From an uncultured Lentisphaeraceae bacterium (GTDB taxonomy: Bacteria; Verrucomicrobiota; Kiritimatiellia; RFP12; DVOR01), in assembly GCA_946056345.1 (NCBI GenBank), contig CAMGJH010000024.1, positions 1-8,549 on the forward strand: a stretch of 8,549 nt of DNA, read 5' to 3'. The translations under genes and the position numbers were made by a program. Below are positions 1-5,744 of this stretch, one piece after another (the first letter of the stretch is position 1; the number at the start of each line of letters is the position of its first letter). The notes below the pieces were generated by a model. That model did not search any database, was not told the origin of the DNA, and saw only the letters and a program-made list of their open reading frames with translations.

Positions 1-10
1 CAGGGCGAGT

Positions 11-715
11 TCACTGATTTGTGCGCAGGCCCTCATGTGGTGTCCACCGGCAAGGCACCCCAGCCATCATCATCCAGCGCCGCAACTCCTCGAAGGTTAG
101 CGCGCCATAGAGCAGTTCCTGGTGTTGATCACTCTCGTGCTTCTTGCCCACGCAAGGCCCGGCAAAGACAATCGGCGCATCGGGAAACTCCCGCCGCAGG
201 GCCTTGCAGTGCGCGATAATCGGCGAATCCACCGGCGTCAGATAGGGCGCAAAGCGCGGATAGTAGCGCTGAATGAGCTCGACCACCACCGGGCAGGCCG
301 AAGAGATCTGCAGCCGATGGTTCGGACTCTTGGCCATCAACTCCGCCACCCGGCGCGAGACGATATTCGCCCCCACCGCCGTCTCGCGCACCACCGCAAA
401 GCCCAACTTCTTGAGCGCCGTCGAAAGACACGCCGGATCCACCCCCGGGAACTCCGAGGCAAAACTCGGCGCCAGCGAAAGCACCACATCCCGCCGCGCG
501 GAGACCAGATTGCGCACGGCCTGCAAGTCGTCACGCACCATCTTGGCCTTGTTCGGGCAGGTAGCCACACAGGTCCCGCAATAGATACACGCCTCGGGCA
601 CCACCACCGCGTGGTCGTTCTCCACCCGGATGGCCTTCACCGGGCACCGCCGCACGCACTTGTAGCAATCGCGGCACTGGGCATTGACAGAATAGACTGG
701 CGCTAACGCATCCAT
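11..715 (-). CDS. [FeFe]-hydrogenase-like iron-sulfur protein, C-terminally truncated
   Basis: Seen: 234 residues with two ferredoxin-type [4Fe-4S] sites near the N-terminus (C14, C17, C20, C24 and C43, C46, C49, C53), then a region resembling the large-subunit C-terminal domain of [FeFe] hydrogenases. The first H-cluster motif is SSACP (C141) and the second is GPCVGKK (C188). In catalytic enzymes the first motif has two adjacent Cys; here the proton-relay Cys position is Ala. The reading frame ends soon after LTFEELRRW (about 207-214), so the third H-cluster motif and the rest of the domain are absent. Start: ATG at 715 with an AGGAGT ribosome site inside the end of the upstream gene, 3 nt away. 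Family knowledge: such proteins often sit beside electron-bifurcating hydrogenase genes and are thought to have regulatory or accessory roles. Inference: an accessory or sensory hydrogenase homologue, not a working hydrogenase. The truncation could be natural, a frameshift near the left edge, or an assembly error. Confidence 0.8.
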   Translation of the reverse strand: MDALAPVYSVNAQCRDCYKCVRRCPVKAIRVENDHAVVVPEACIYCGTCVATCPNKAKMVRDDLQAVRNLVSARRDVVLSLAPSFASEFPGVDPACLSTALKKLGFAVVRETAVGANIVSRRVAELMAKSPNHRLQISSACPVVVELIQRYYPRFAPYLTPVDSPIIAHCKALRREFPDAPIVFAGPCVGKKHESDQHQELLYGALTFEELRRWMMMAGVPCRWTPHEGLRTNQ

Positions 716-718
716 CGC

Positions 719-961
719 TTACTCCTGGGCAAAGGCTTTCTCGAGCAACGCGGGCACCGCCTCGGGCGTCACCCCGCTATGGCACGTGCCATTAATCCAA
801 ATATTCGGCCCCACCCCGCAGGCATTCCCGCACCGGCACCCCTTCAACTCCACCTCCGCGCTCCGCCCCTGCGCCGTCAACCACGCCCGGACCGCTTCCA
901 AGTTCTTATTGTTCCCGCGCGAAAAGCAGGAACTGCCCATACAAATCGTCACGCTGACCAT
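719..961 (-). CDS. Thioredoxin-like [2Fe-2S] ferredoxin (NuoE/HydC-type small protein)
   Basis: Seen: 80 residues with a C-x4-C pair (C7, C12, in CMGSSC) and a C-x3-C pair (C44, C48, in the stretch ELKGCRCGNAC). This is the usual four-Cys arrangement of thioredoxin-fold [2Fe-2S] proteins related to NuoE. C42 and C60 are extra. Length matches stand-alone members of about 80 residues. Start choice: a GTG at 970 is in frame, but the ribosome site AAGGAG lies 8 nt before the ATG at 961 and would run into the GTG, so 961 is preferred. Neighbours: it is the first gene of a leftward operon, 3 nt before the hydrogenase-like gene. The same pairing occurs ahead of HydABC-type hydrogenase genes in fermentative anaerobes. 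Likely role: cytoplasmic electron carrier or redox partner for that hydrogenase-related module. Confidence 0.85.
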   Translation of the reverse strand: MVSVTICMGSSCFSRGNNKNLEAVRAWLTAQGRSAEVELKGCRCGNACGVGPNIWINGTCHSGVTPEAVPALLEKAFAQE

Positions 962-984
962 AGCACGCACTCCTTATGCCCCAT

Positions 985-1013
985 AGTCTACCGCACCCCG
1001 CCCAAAACTGCAA
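985..1013 (-). promoter_or_regulatory. Candidate sigma-70-type promoter for the leftward Fe-S operon
   Basis: On the minus strand TTGCAG (1008-1013) and TAGACT (985-990) are 17 nt apart, the optimal spacing, about 23 nt before the chosen ATG at 961. Matches to consensus are 3/6 for the -35 and 4/6 for the -10, so this is supported mainly by spacing and position. Confidence 0.35.
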
Positions 1014-1041
1014 GCCGCGCTCCCCGGGCTCGCTACGCTCG

Positions 1042-1064
1042 CAGCGGTTGGCCGTTAGCGGGTA
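1042..1064 (+). repeat. Left arm of an imperfect 23-bp inverted repeat
   Basis: This 23-bp stretch, containing TTGGCCGTTAGCGG, matches the reverse complement of 1621-1643 at 20 of 23 positions. The heptamer GTTAGCG recurs at 1068-1074, so the left side has two copies 14 bp apart. The two arms enclose all the other repeats in this intergenic region. No transposase is present; it could be the terminal repeat of a small non-autonomous element or a dispersed intergenic repeat. Confidence 0.6.
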
Positions 1065-1176
1065 ACTGTTAGCGCGCGTACCGCGACGGAGATACTGGCA
1101 CTCCATTGGCCAGGTTTTCCACCTCCGGCGACAGCCTTCTCATCTATCACCCATCGCCTATCGAAAAAGCCTCCCG

Positions 1177-1250
1177 CCCCGGGTCCGAGGTGAACTAGGC
1201 CCGAGTCGAGGGTCAACCCGGGCCTACCTCGAGGCGAACTCGGGGCGGAT
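1177..1250 (+). repeat. 74-bp GC-rich repeat, copy A
   Basis: Aligned by eye with 1398-1471 it is identical at 68 of 74 positions with no gaps. Differences are at 1196, 1197, 1199, 1235, 1237 and 1240. It contains the decamers CGAGGTGAAC (1186-1195) and CGAGGCGAAC (1230-1239), several small palindromes (CCCGGG twice, CTCGAG) and the mini-hairpin GGGTCAACCC. Confidence 0.85.
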
Positions 1251-1303
1251 AAAAATGTAAAGCGGCCGGGGGCTAGATTATCACCCCGCCCGAGGCAAAC
1301 GAT

Positions 1304-1362
1304 TAAGTCCACCACTTATCGGCAATAAGTCCACCACTTATCGGCAATAAGTCCACCACTTA
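1304..1362 (+). repeat. AT-rich tandem array of 22-bp hairpin repeats
   Basis: Two full 22-bp units (1304-1325, 1326-1347) are identical, and a third partial unit (1348-1362) keeps the first 15 bp. Each unit begins TAAGTCCACCACTTA, a 5-bp inverted repeat (TAAGT/ACTTA) around CCACC. The second part, TCGGCAA, links units. There are no spacers, so this is not a CRISPR array. Two-helical-turn spacing with dyad symmetry would suit binding of a dimeric protein in a row; that is inference. Confidence 0.85.
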
Positions 1363-1368
1363 ATTTCG

Positions 1369-1385
1369 ATAAGTCCCGGACTTAT
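1369..1385. repeat. Perfect palindrome closing the AT-rich array
   Basis: ATAAGTCC-C-GGACTTAT is a perfect 8-bp inverted repeat with a single central base. It carries the same TAAGTCC half as the 22-bp units just upstream, so it looks like a perfected or diverged member of the array. It could be an operator or a hairpin; no T-run follows that would favour a terminator. Confidence 0.7.
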
Positions 1386-1397
1386 TAATTCAACCGG

Positions 1398-1471
1398 CCC
1401 CGGGTCCGAGGTGAACCCGCCCCGAGTCGAGGGTCAACCCGGGCCTACCTCGAGGTGGACCCGGGGCGGAT
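1398..1471 (+). repeat. 74-bp GC-rich repeat, copy B
   Basis: Second copy of the repeat at 1177-1250 (68/74 identical), in the same orientation. In this copy the ends CCCCGGGTCC (1398-1407) and GGACCCGGGG (1457-1466) form a perfect 10-bp inverted repeat. GAGGT (1408-1412) can pair with ACCTC (1447-1451), which also sits in the palindrome ACCTCGAGGT (1447-1456), so two alternative folds are possible. Its right end runs into the 22-bp tandem array. Confidence 0.85.
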
Positions 1472-1513
1472 GCGAGGTGGACCCGGGGCGGATGCGAGGT
1501 GGACCCGGGGCGG
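1451..1513 (+). repeat. GC-rich 22-bp tandem repeat, three copies
   Basis: Units at 1451-1472 and 1473-1494 are identical, and 1495-1513 repeats the first 19 bp. Each unit starts CGAGGTGGACCCGGGGCGGA. The first unit is the right end of 74-bp copy B, so the array probably arose by local duplication of that end. Its 22-bp period equals that of the AT-rich array at 1304-1362. Confidence 0.85.
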
Positions 1514-1620
1514 CCTGGCGGAGCAAGCCGCTGTAAAACGCTTAATGGCCTTGCCGCCGAGGACGGCGAATGCTCCCTTTCCCTCCCAAGAGTGCCTGTC
1601 GCAGAAGGCGCACTTAGAGC

Positions 1621-1643
1621 TAGCCGCTAACAGCCAAGCGCTG
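1621..1643 (-). repeat. Right arm of the imperfect 23-bp inverted repeat
   Basis: The reverse complement of this stretch matches 1042-1064 at 20 of 23 positions; it contains GCTAACAGCCAAGCGCTG. It lies just outside the GC-rich tandem array and about 53 bp before the gpmI -35 element. Confidence 0.6.
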
Positions 1644-1646
1644 GAT

Positions 1647-1669
1647 CGCGCGTGCGCGTGCGCGCGTAC
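1647..1669. other. Alternating pyrimidine-purine tract (possible Z-DNA)
   Basis: Twenty-three consecutive bases alternate pyrimidine and purine, mostly CG and TG steps, for example CGCGTGCGCGCGTAC at its right end. Such tracts can adopt left-handed DNA under negative supercoiling. It ends about 26 bp before the gpmI -35 element, between two divergent promoters. Function is inference only. Confidence 0.4.
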
Positions 1670-1695
1670 CTTATATACATTAAAGGCGGCGACAC

Positions 1696-1726
1696 TTGCA
1701 CACAGCGAGCCGTGTTGTGGTATAAT
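1696..1726 (+). promoter_or_regulatory. Sigma-70-type promoter with extended -10, upstream of gpmI
   Basis: A perfect TATAAT (1721-1726) is preceded by TGG (1718-1720), giving an extended -10. TTGCAC (1696-1701) is a plausible -35 but its 19-nt spacing is long; the extended -10 would compensate. The expected start near 1733 gives a leader of about 20 nt, with ribosome site AAGGA (1740-1744) 8 nt before the gpmI ATG. Confidence 0.7.
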
Positions 1727-1752
1727 GGCGACCATTAGAAAGGAAGACGACA

Positions 1753-3309
1753 ATGTCCACACGTCCTGTTTGCTTGATTATCCGTGATGGTTGGGGCATG
1801 AATGCCCGTTTTGAGGGGAACTCGGTGTTTCGCGCGAAGACGCCGGTGATTGACCGCCTGCGCACGCGCTATCCTTGGTGCCGGATTGAATGCTCCGGCG
1901 AAGAGGTGGGGTTACCCGATGGCTACCAGGGCTCTTCGGAGGTCGGGCACTTGAATATGGGCGCCGGGCGCATCGTTGAGCAGGAGCTCAAACGCATTGA
2001 CGATGGCCTCAAGAGCGGCGAGCTCTTCAAGAGCCCGAAGTGGGAGGCGCTGATCGGGAACTGGAAGGCCAACAAGTCGCAGCTGCACCTGATGGGGCTC
2101 TTGCAGGATGAGGGCGTGCACGCCCACCAGGAGCATCTCTTCAAGATTATGCGCCGCGCGCGCCAGGAGAACCCCGAGGGCAAAATCGTGGTCCATCCCT
2201 TCCTTGATGGCCGCGACACGCCCCCGCGCTCGACGTTGGAATATCTGGCCAAGCTCGGCACCGTGATGGCCGAGGTGGGCAACTGCACCATTGGCACGGC
2301 GATGGGCCGCTACTACGCGATGGACCGCTCGAAGAACTGGGCGCTGACCTCCGAGGCCTACGAGTGCATCGTCGCGGCGCAGGGTACGAAGGTGGCCACC
2401 GCCGAGGCGTGGGTGAAGCAGGCTTACGAGACGCTGAAGACCCCCGACGGCACCGAGATGACCGATGAGTACATCCCGTGCGCTGTGATTGGCGACTACG
2501 CTGGCGTGAAGGATGGCGATAGCGTGATGCACACGAACTACCGTCAGGACCGTGCCATTCAGTTGACCCAGGCCTTCGTCTGCGACGATTACGCCGGCAC
2601 CCGTTCGGTCCGCCCGCAGGTCACCTATCTGGGCTTTACGCGCTACTGGGACGAGTTCGAGGATTATCTCCTCGGCGCGATGGGCGGCGATGGCGGGATG
2701 GATATGCTCCTGGGCGAGGTGGTCTCCAAGGCCGGTATCCGCCAGCTGCGCATCGCCGAGACGCAGAAGTTCCGCCACGTCACCTCCTTCTTCAATGGCA
2801 AGAGCACCAAACCCTATGAAGGCGAGGACCAGGTGGATGTGCCCAGCCGCTTCGACCCGGCCACCTTCGCCTCCCACCCCGAGATGGAGGCCTACAACGT
2901 CACCAACGAACTGCTCAAGCGCTTGGAGAACAACCCCTACGGTTTCATCGTGGTGAACTACGCCAACTGCGACATGGTCGGCCACACGGGCGACCTGGCG
3001 GCCGCGACCAAGGCCGTCGAGATTGTCGATGAGTGCGTGGGCAAGCTGCTCAAGCGCCTGGCCGAGCTCGATGCGCACGTCCTCATCACGGCCGACCACG
3101 GTAACGCCGAGCAGATGGTCGACTACGCCACCGGAATGCCTAAGACCTCGCACACCCTCAACAAGGTCGAGTGCATCTACGTGGCCTCCGATGCCGACAA
3201 GCGGACGATGCGCCCCGATGGCAAGCTCTCGGATATCGCCGTGACTTGCCTCGATCTCCTCGGGCTCGAGAAGCCCGTGCAGATGACGGCGAATAACCTC
3301 TTCGTCTAA
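1753..3309 (+). CDS. gpmI: 2,3-bisphosphoglycerate-independent phosphoglycerate mutase
   Basis: Interconverts 3- and 2-phosphoglycerate in glycolysis and gluconeogenesis through a phosphoserine intermediate; a cytoplasmic, Mn-dependent enzyme of the alkaline phosphatase superfamily. Seen: 518 residues, close to the usual 510 or so. The phosphatase domain is split: D12 (RDGWG) and the nucleophile S62 (GSSEVGH) at the N-terminus; D407 and H411 (NCDMVGH), D448-H449 (TADHGNAEQ) and H467 (TSHT) at the C-terminus. The inserted phosphotransferase domain has H123 (GVHAH), the DGRDTPP motif (152-158), GRYYAMDR (185-192), NYRQDRA (262-268) and K339 (AETQK). All expected catalytic and metal positions appear present. 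Start: ATG at 1753, with AAGGA 8 nt upstream and a strong promoter. It is the first gene of the rightward run. A strong stem-loop follows its stop, so the next gene may be expressed at a different level. Confidence 0.97.
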   Translation: MSTRPVCLIIRDGWGMNARFEGNSVFRAKTPVIDRLRTRYPWCRIECSGEEVGLPDGYQGSSEVGHLNMGAGRIVEQELKRIDDGLKSGELFKSPKWEALIGNWKANKSQLHLMGLLQDEGVHAHQEHLFKIMRRARQENPEGKIVVHPFLDGRDTPPRSTLEYLAKLGTVMAEVGNCTIGTAMGRYYAMDRSKNWALTSEAYECIVAAQGTKVATAEAWVKQAYETLKTPDGTEMTDEYIPCAVIGDYAGVKDGDSVMHTNYRQDRAIQLTQAFVCDDYAGTRSVRPQVTYLGFTRYWDEFEDYLLGAMGGDGGMDMLLGEVVSKAGIRQLRIAETQKFRHVTSFFNGKSTKPYEGEDQVDVPSRFDPATFASHPEMEAYNVTNELLKRLENNPYGFIVVNYANCDMVGHTGDLAAATKAVEIVDECVGKLLKRLAELDAHVLITADHGNAEQMVDYATGMPKTSHTLNKVECIYVASDADKRTMRPDGKLSDIAVTCLDLLGLEKPVQMTANNLFV

Positions 3310-3316
3310 TTCCCCT

Positions 3317-3372
3317 CCCGGCCCCGGCCCAAGCCGTCGCGCCAAGTTGCGCGGCGAGGGGACGGGGTCGGG
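3317..3372 (+). terminator. Large GC-rich stem-loop between gpmI and the aminopeptidase gene
   Basis: Outer arms 3317-3330 and 3359-3372 pair at 13 of 14 positions (one G-U, one mismatch). Inside, 3335-3342 pairs with 3349-3356 (8 bp, one G-U) around the loop CAAGTT. It begins 7 nt after the gpmI stop. No T-run follows, so a classical intrinsic terminator is uncertain. It may instead attenuate read-through or protect the gpmI mRNA 3' end. Confidence 0.45.
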
Positions 3373-3405
3373 CGCACCTATCTCAATCGTTCACTGGGAG
3401 AAGTT

Positions 3406-4485
3406 ATGACTCAGGAACATCTCGAACGCATTGGGCGTCTGCAAGCGGCGATGAAGGCCGCCGACGTGGATGCCGTCTTTCTCTACTCGGCCATCAACCG
3501 CCACTACTTCACAGGGCTGACCACCAGCAATGGCTTGCTCCTCGTTGAGCAGCAGGGCACGCCGGCGTTCTACACCGACTTCCGCTACCTGGAGGTGGCC
3601 CACCGCGTTCTCACCGGCGTGGAGATTCGCAAATTCAAGGCCGCCAAGGAACAGCTCGCCGACTACACCGCGCTCTCCAAGGGCTGGAAGACCATCGGCT
3701 ACGAGGGCAATCTCACTGTGGCCCAATTCCTGCCCCTGCAGGAGGCGATGGCCAACGCCAAGTGGACCTCGATCACCGCGATGGTCAGCACCCTGCGTTC
3801 GGTCAAGTCCGCCAGCGAACTCGATGCCATCCGCCGTTCAGCCCAGGCCAACGACGCGCTCTTTGCCGAACTGATGAAGGTCTTCAAGCCGGGAATGAGC
3901 GAGCTGGAGATGCTCCGCCAGTTCCGCATCATCGAGGCGAACTGCGGGCTGCGTGAATCCTTCGACCCCATTCTCTGCGCCGGCGTCAACGCCGTTGAGT
4001 GCCACCATCAGCCCGACGGCACCATCCTCCAGCCCGAGAGCGAGCTGCTCATCGATATGGGCGTTCTCGTCGACGACTACTGCTCGGATATGACGCGCAC
4101 CGTCTTCTTCGGCACCCCGACCGAGCGCTTCAAGGAGATTCACAACATCGTCCTGGAAGCCAACCAGGCCGTGGTTGCCACCGTGAAGCCCGGAATGCGC
4201 TGCTGCGACGTGGACAAGATCGCCCGCGACATCATCGGCAAGTATGGCTATGGCGACTACTTCGACCACGGCCTCGGCCACAGCGTCGGCCTGGAAATCC
4301 ACGAGATGCCCGCTTTCGGCAAGACCTGCGAGACGGTGCTCGAGCCCGGAATGGTCCTCACCGACGAGCCGGGCATCTATATCCCTGGCGATGTTGGCGT
4401 GCGCATCGAGGATCTGCTGGTCATCACCGAGACCGGCTGCGAGGTCCTCTCCCACACGCCCCACGAGATTGTCCTCCCATGCTAA
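3406..4485 (+). CDS. pepP: M24-family Xaa-Pro aminopeptidase/dipeptidase
   Basis: A cytoplasmic metallopeptidase that removes N-terminal residues preceding proline, for peptide recycling. Seen: 359 residues, the size of the short bacterial form. An N-terminal creatinase-type domain (about 5-130) precedes a pita-bread catalytic domain (about 138-355). The five dinuclear-metal ligands are all visible: D217 (LLIDMG), D228 (CSDMTRT), H292 (GLGHSVG), E321 (TDEPGIY) and E335 (VRIEDL). H200 and H201 (ECHHQPDG) lie where the family has a substrate-binding His, though the local motif differs from the usual one. Start: ATG at 3406, with GGAG 5 nt upstream. The stop overlaps the folE start by 7 nt (ATGCTAA), implying translational coupling. 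Sequence alone does not settle aminopeptidase versus Xaa-Pro dipeptidase, so the gene symbol is approximate. Confidence 0.88.
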   Translation: MTQEHLERIGRLQAAMKAADVDAVFLYSAINRHYFTGLTTSNGLLLVEQQGTPAFYTDFRYLEVAHRVLTGVEIRKFKAAKEQLADYTALSKGWKTIGYEGNLTVAQFLPLQEAMANAKWTSITAMVSTLRSVKSASELDAIRRSAQANDALFAELMKVFKPGMSELEMLRQFRIIEANCGLRESFDPILCAGVNAVECHHQPDGTILQPESELLIDMGVLVDDYCSDMTRTVFFGTPTERFKEIHNIVLEANQAVVATVKPGMRCCDVDKIARDIIGKYGYGDYFDHGLGHSVGLEIHEMPAFGKTCETVLEPGMVLTDEPGIYIPGDVGVRIEDLLVITETGCEVLSHTPHEIVLPC

Positions 4486-5051
4486 CGCGCGAACCGAACC
4501 AGGAACGCATCGCCGAGCTCGTCCGCCAACTGCTGATTGAGCTCGGCGAGGATCCCAACCGCGAAGGGCTCCTCAAGACGCCCGCGCGCGTGGCCAAGGC
4601 CTACACCTACCTCACCCGCGGCTATCGCCAGACGCCCCAGGAGGTGCTCAACGGTGCCGTCTTCGAGAGCACGGCCAATAATATGGTCATCGTGCGCGAC
4701 ATCGAGGTCTACTCCCTCTGCGAGCACCACCTGCTGCCCTTCTACGGTCGCTGCCACGTGGGCTATATCGCCAACGGCAAGGTGGTTGGGCTGAGCAAGG
4801 TCGCGCGCATTGTCGATTGTTTCGCCCGGCGGCTCCAGATTCAGGAGCGGCTGACCGAGGAGATCGCCCACGCGATTGCCGAAATTACCGGTGCCGAGGG
4901 CGTGGGCGTGGTAATGAACTGCGCGCACCTGTGTATGATGATGCGCGGAGTCGAGAAGCAGAATGCCGTCACCGTCACCTCATCGGTCCTGGGCTCCTTC
5001 CGGGAAGACCCGGAGGTGCGCTCGGAGTTTATGAGCCTCTGTTCCAAATAA
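4479..5051 (+). CDS. folE: GTP cyclohydrolase I
   Basis: Converts GTP to 7,8-dihydroneopterin triphosphate, the first step of tetrahydrofolate synthesis and also the entry to queuosine-type deazapurines. Seen: 190 residues, the length of the Bacillus enzyme. Zinc ligands C81 and H84 ([12 protein letters not shown]) and C152 (AHLCMMMRG) are present, and H150 fits the catalytic His before the last Cys. Other family motifs: [14 protein letters not shown] (29-42) and [23 protein letters not shown] (104-126, key residues S106-K107 and R119). Start: ATG at 4479, inside the end of the aminopeptidase gene. The frame stays open far upstream, but that part is the shadow of the preceding gene. There is no clear ribosome site of its own, consistent with coupling. 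Its start is the only one in the window preceded by C (CATG). Confidence 0.96.
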   Translation: MLTREPNQERIAELVRQLLIELGEDPNREGLLKTPARVAKAYTYLTRGYRQTPQEVLNGAVFESTANNMVIVRDIEVYSLCEHHLLPFYGRCHVGYIANGKVVGLSKVARIVDCFARRLQIQERLTEEIAHAIAEITGAEGVGVVMNCAHLCMMMRGVEKQNAVTVTSSVLGSFREDPEVRSEFMSLCSK

Positions 5052-5072
5052 TGTAAATACCCGGGAGGCCAG

Positions 5073-5744
5073 ATGATGTTGGAAGCCCTGCAATTCGCCT
5101 GGAGCAACTTCGTCAAGCTCTTCTTCCTCTTCTGTCCGTTCTTCGTGCTGAATATGTTCCTCTCGCTGACCGAGGGGGCAAGCAGTCCGCGCAAACGCCA
5201 CGTGGCCCTGCGTGCCACGCGCGTGGTCATTGTGGTCGGCGCCATCTGCTACTTCGCCGGCAACGGCTTTCTCACCCTCTTCGGGCTGGACATCGAGGGC
5301 TTCCGCATCGGCGCGGGCATCCTGCTGATGATTATGGCCCAGGGACTGGCGCTGGGCAACGACACGCCCACGGCCACCCGCCGTGCGCGAAACGTCGAGG
5401 ACATTGTGGTGGTGCCGCTGAGCATTCCCATCATTATGGGCCCGGCGTGCGTCTCGCCCATCATCATCATCGGTGCCGAGGCGCTGAAGGATCCGGCCAT
5501 CGGTTGGCCGACCTTCCTCATCGGCTTCGTGGGCTTTATGGGGGCCATCGCGGCCCTGGGCGCCATCCTCTACTTCGCCGAAGCCCTTGAGCGCATCTTC
5601 GGCAAGAATGTCATCCGTATCTTCTCGAAGATCTCCGGTGTCATCCTGATGGCAATGGCCGCGCAGATGATTGCCAAGGGCTTCTTCGCCTACCTCGACA
5701 GCTCGACCGTGGGCCAGAAGGTGTTGGAGCTGTTGGCCCAATGA
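5073..5744 (+). CDS. MarC-family integral membrane protein
   Basis: Seen: 223 residues, the usual MarC length, with six hydrophobic segments at about 12-33, 50-70, 76-95, 115-135, 147-168 and 186-206. The family signature after the third segment is present as EDIVVVPLSIPIIMGPA (109-125; others have a VPLAIPLLAGP-type motif). The loop at 97-108 is hydrophilic and Arg-rich. MarC proteins are inner-membrane proteins of unsettled function; the early link to multiple antibiotic resistance was not upheld, and export roles are proposed for some. Start: ATG at 5073 or 5076; GGGAGG (5063-5068) is 4 nt from the first and 7 nt from the second, so 5076 is equally plausible. It follows folE after 21 nt and overlaps the next gene by 4 nt (ATGA). 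Confidence 0.88.
   Translation: MMLEALQFAWSNFVKLFFLFCPFFVLNMFLSLTEGASSPRKRHVALRATRVVIVVGAICYFAGNGFLTLFGLDIEGFRIGAGILLMIMAQGLALGNDTPTATRRARNVEDIVVVPLSIPIIMGPACVSPIIIIGAEALKDPAIGWPTFLIGFVGFMGAIAALGAILYFAEALERIFGKNVIRIFSKISGVILMAMAAQMIAKGFFAYLDSSTVGQKVLELLAQ

Larger units (their letters stand above)
962..1752. other. Gene-free divergent intergenic region with nested repeats
   Basis: This is about 790 bp between the leftward Fe-S genes and rightward gpmI. Open frames here run through the repeats, change reading with each copy and show no recognisable protein, so I call no gene. It holds a promoter at each end, an imperfect inverted repeat, two 74-bp GC-rich direct repeats, an AT-rich 22-bp array, a GC-rich 22-bp array and a purine/pyrimidine alternating tract. 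An 11-bp direct repeat GCGCGCGTACC occurs at 1072-1082 and 1660-1670. The stretches 1083-1176 and 1514-1620 show nothing I can name. Confidence 0.8.

Noticed and set aside
719..970. GTG start at 970 for the [2Fe-2S] protein
   Set aside because: The AAGGAG ribosome site abuts the GTG, leaving no spacing, but is 8 nt from the ATG at 961.
1304..1513. CRISPR array
   Set aside because: The repeats are contiguous or nearly so with no unique spacers, and no cas gene is present.
1445..1787. Open frames on both strands through the GC-rich 22-bp array
   Set aside because: They only translate the tandem repeat and flanks, with no domain and no ribosome site; the plus frame would run into gpmI.
1912..3345. 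Long minus-strand open frame (477 codons) opposite gpmI
   Set aside because: It is antisense to an unmistakable gpmI with all catalytic motifs; the translation is a low-complexity Val/Gly/His/Leu-rich shadow caused by G/C-ending codons.
3999..4478. Upstream extension of the folE frame within the aminopeptidase gene
   Set aside because: The upstream part is Arg/Pro/His-rich shadow sequence. ATG 4479 gives the normal length of 190 residues and the ATGCTAA overlap explains coupling.
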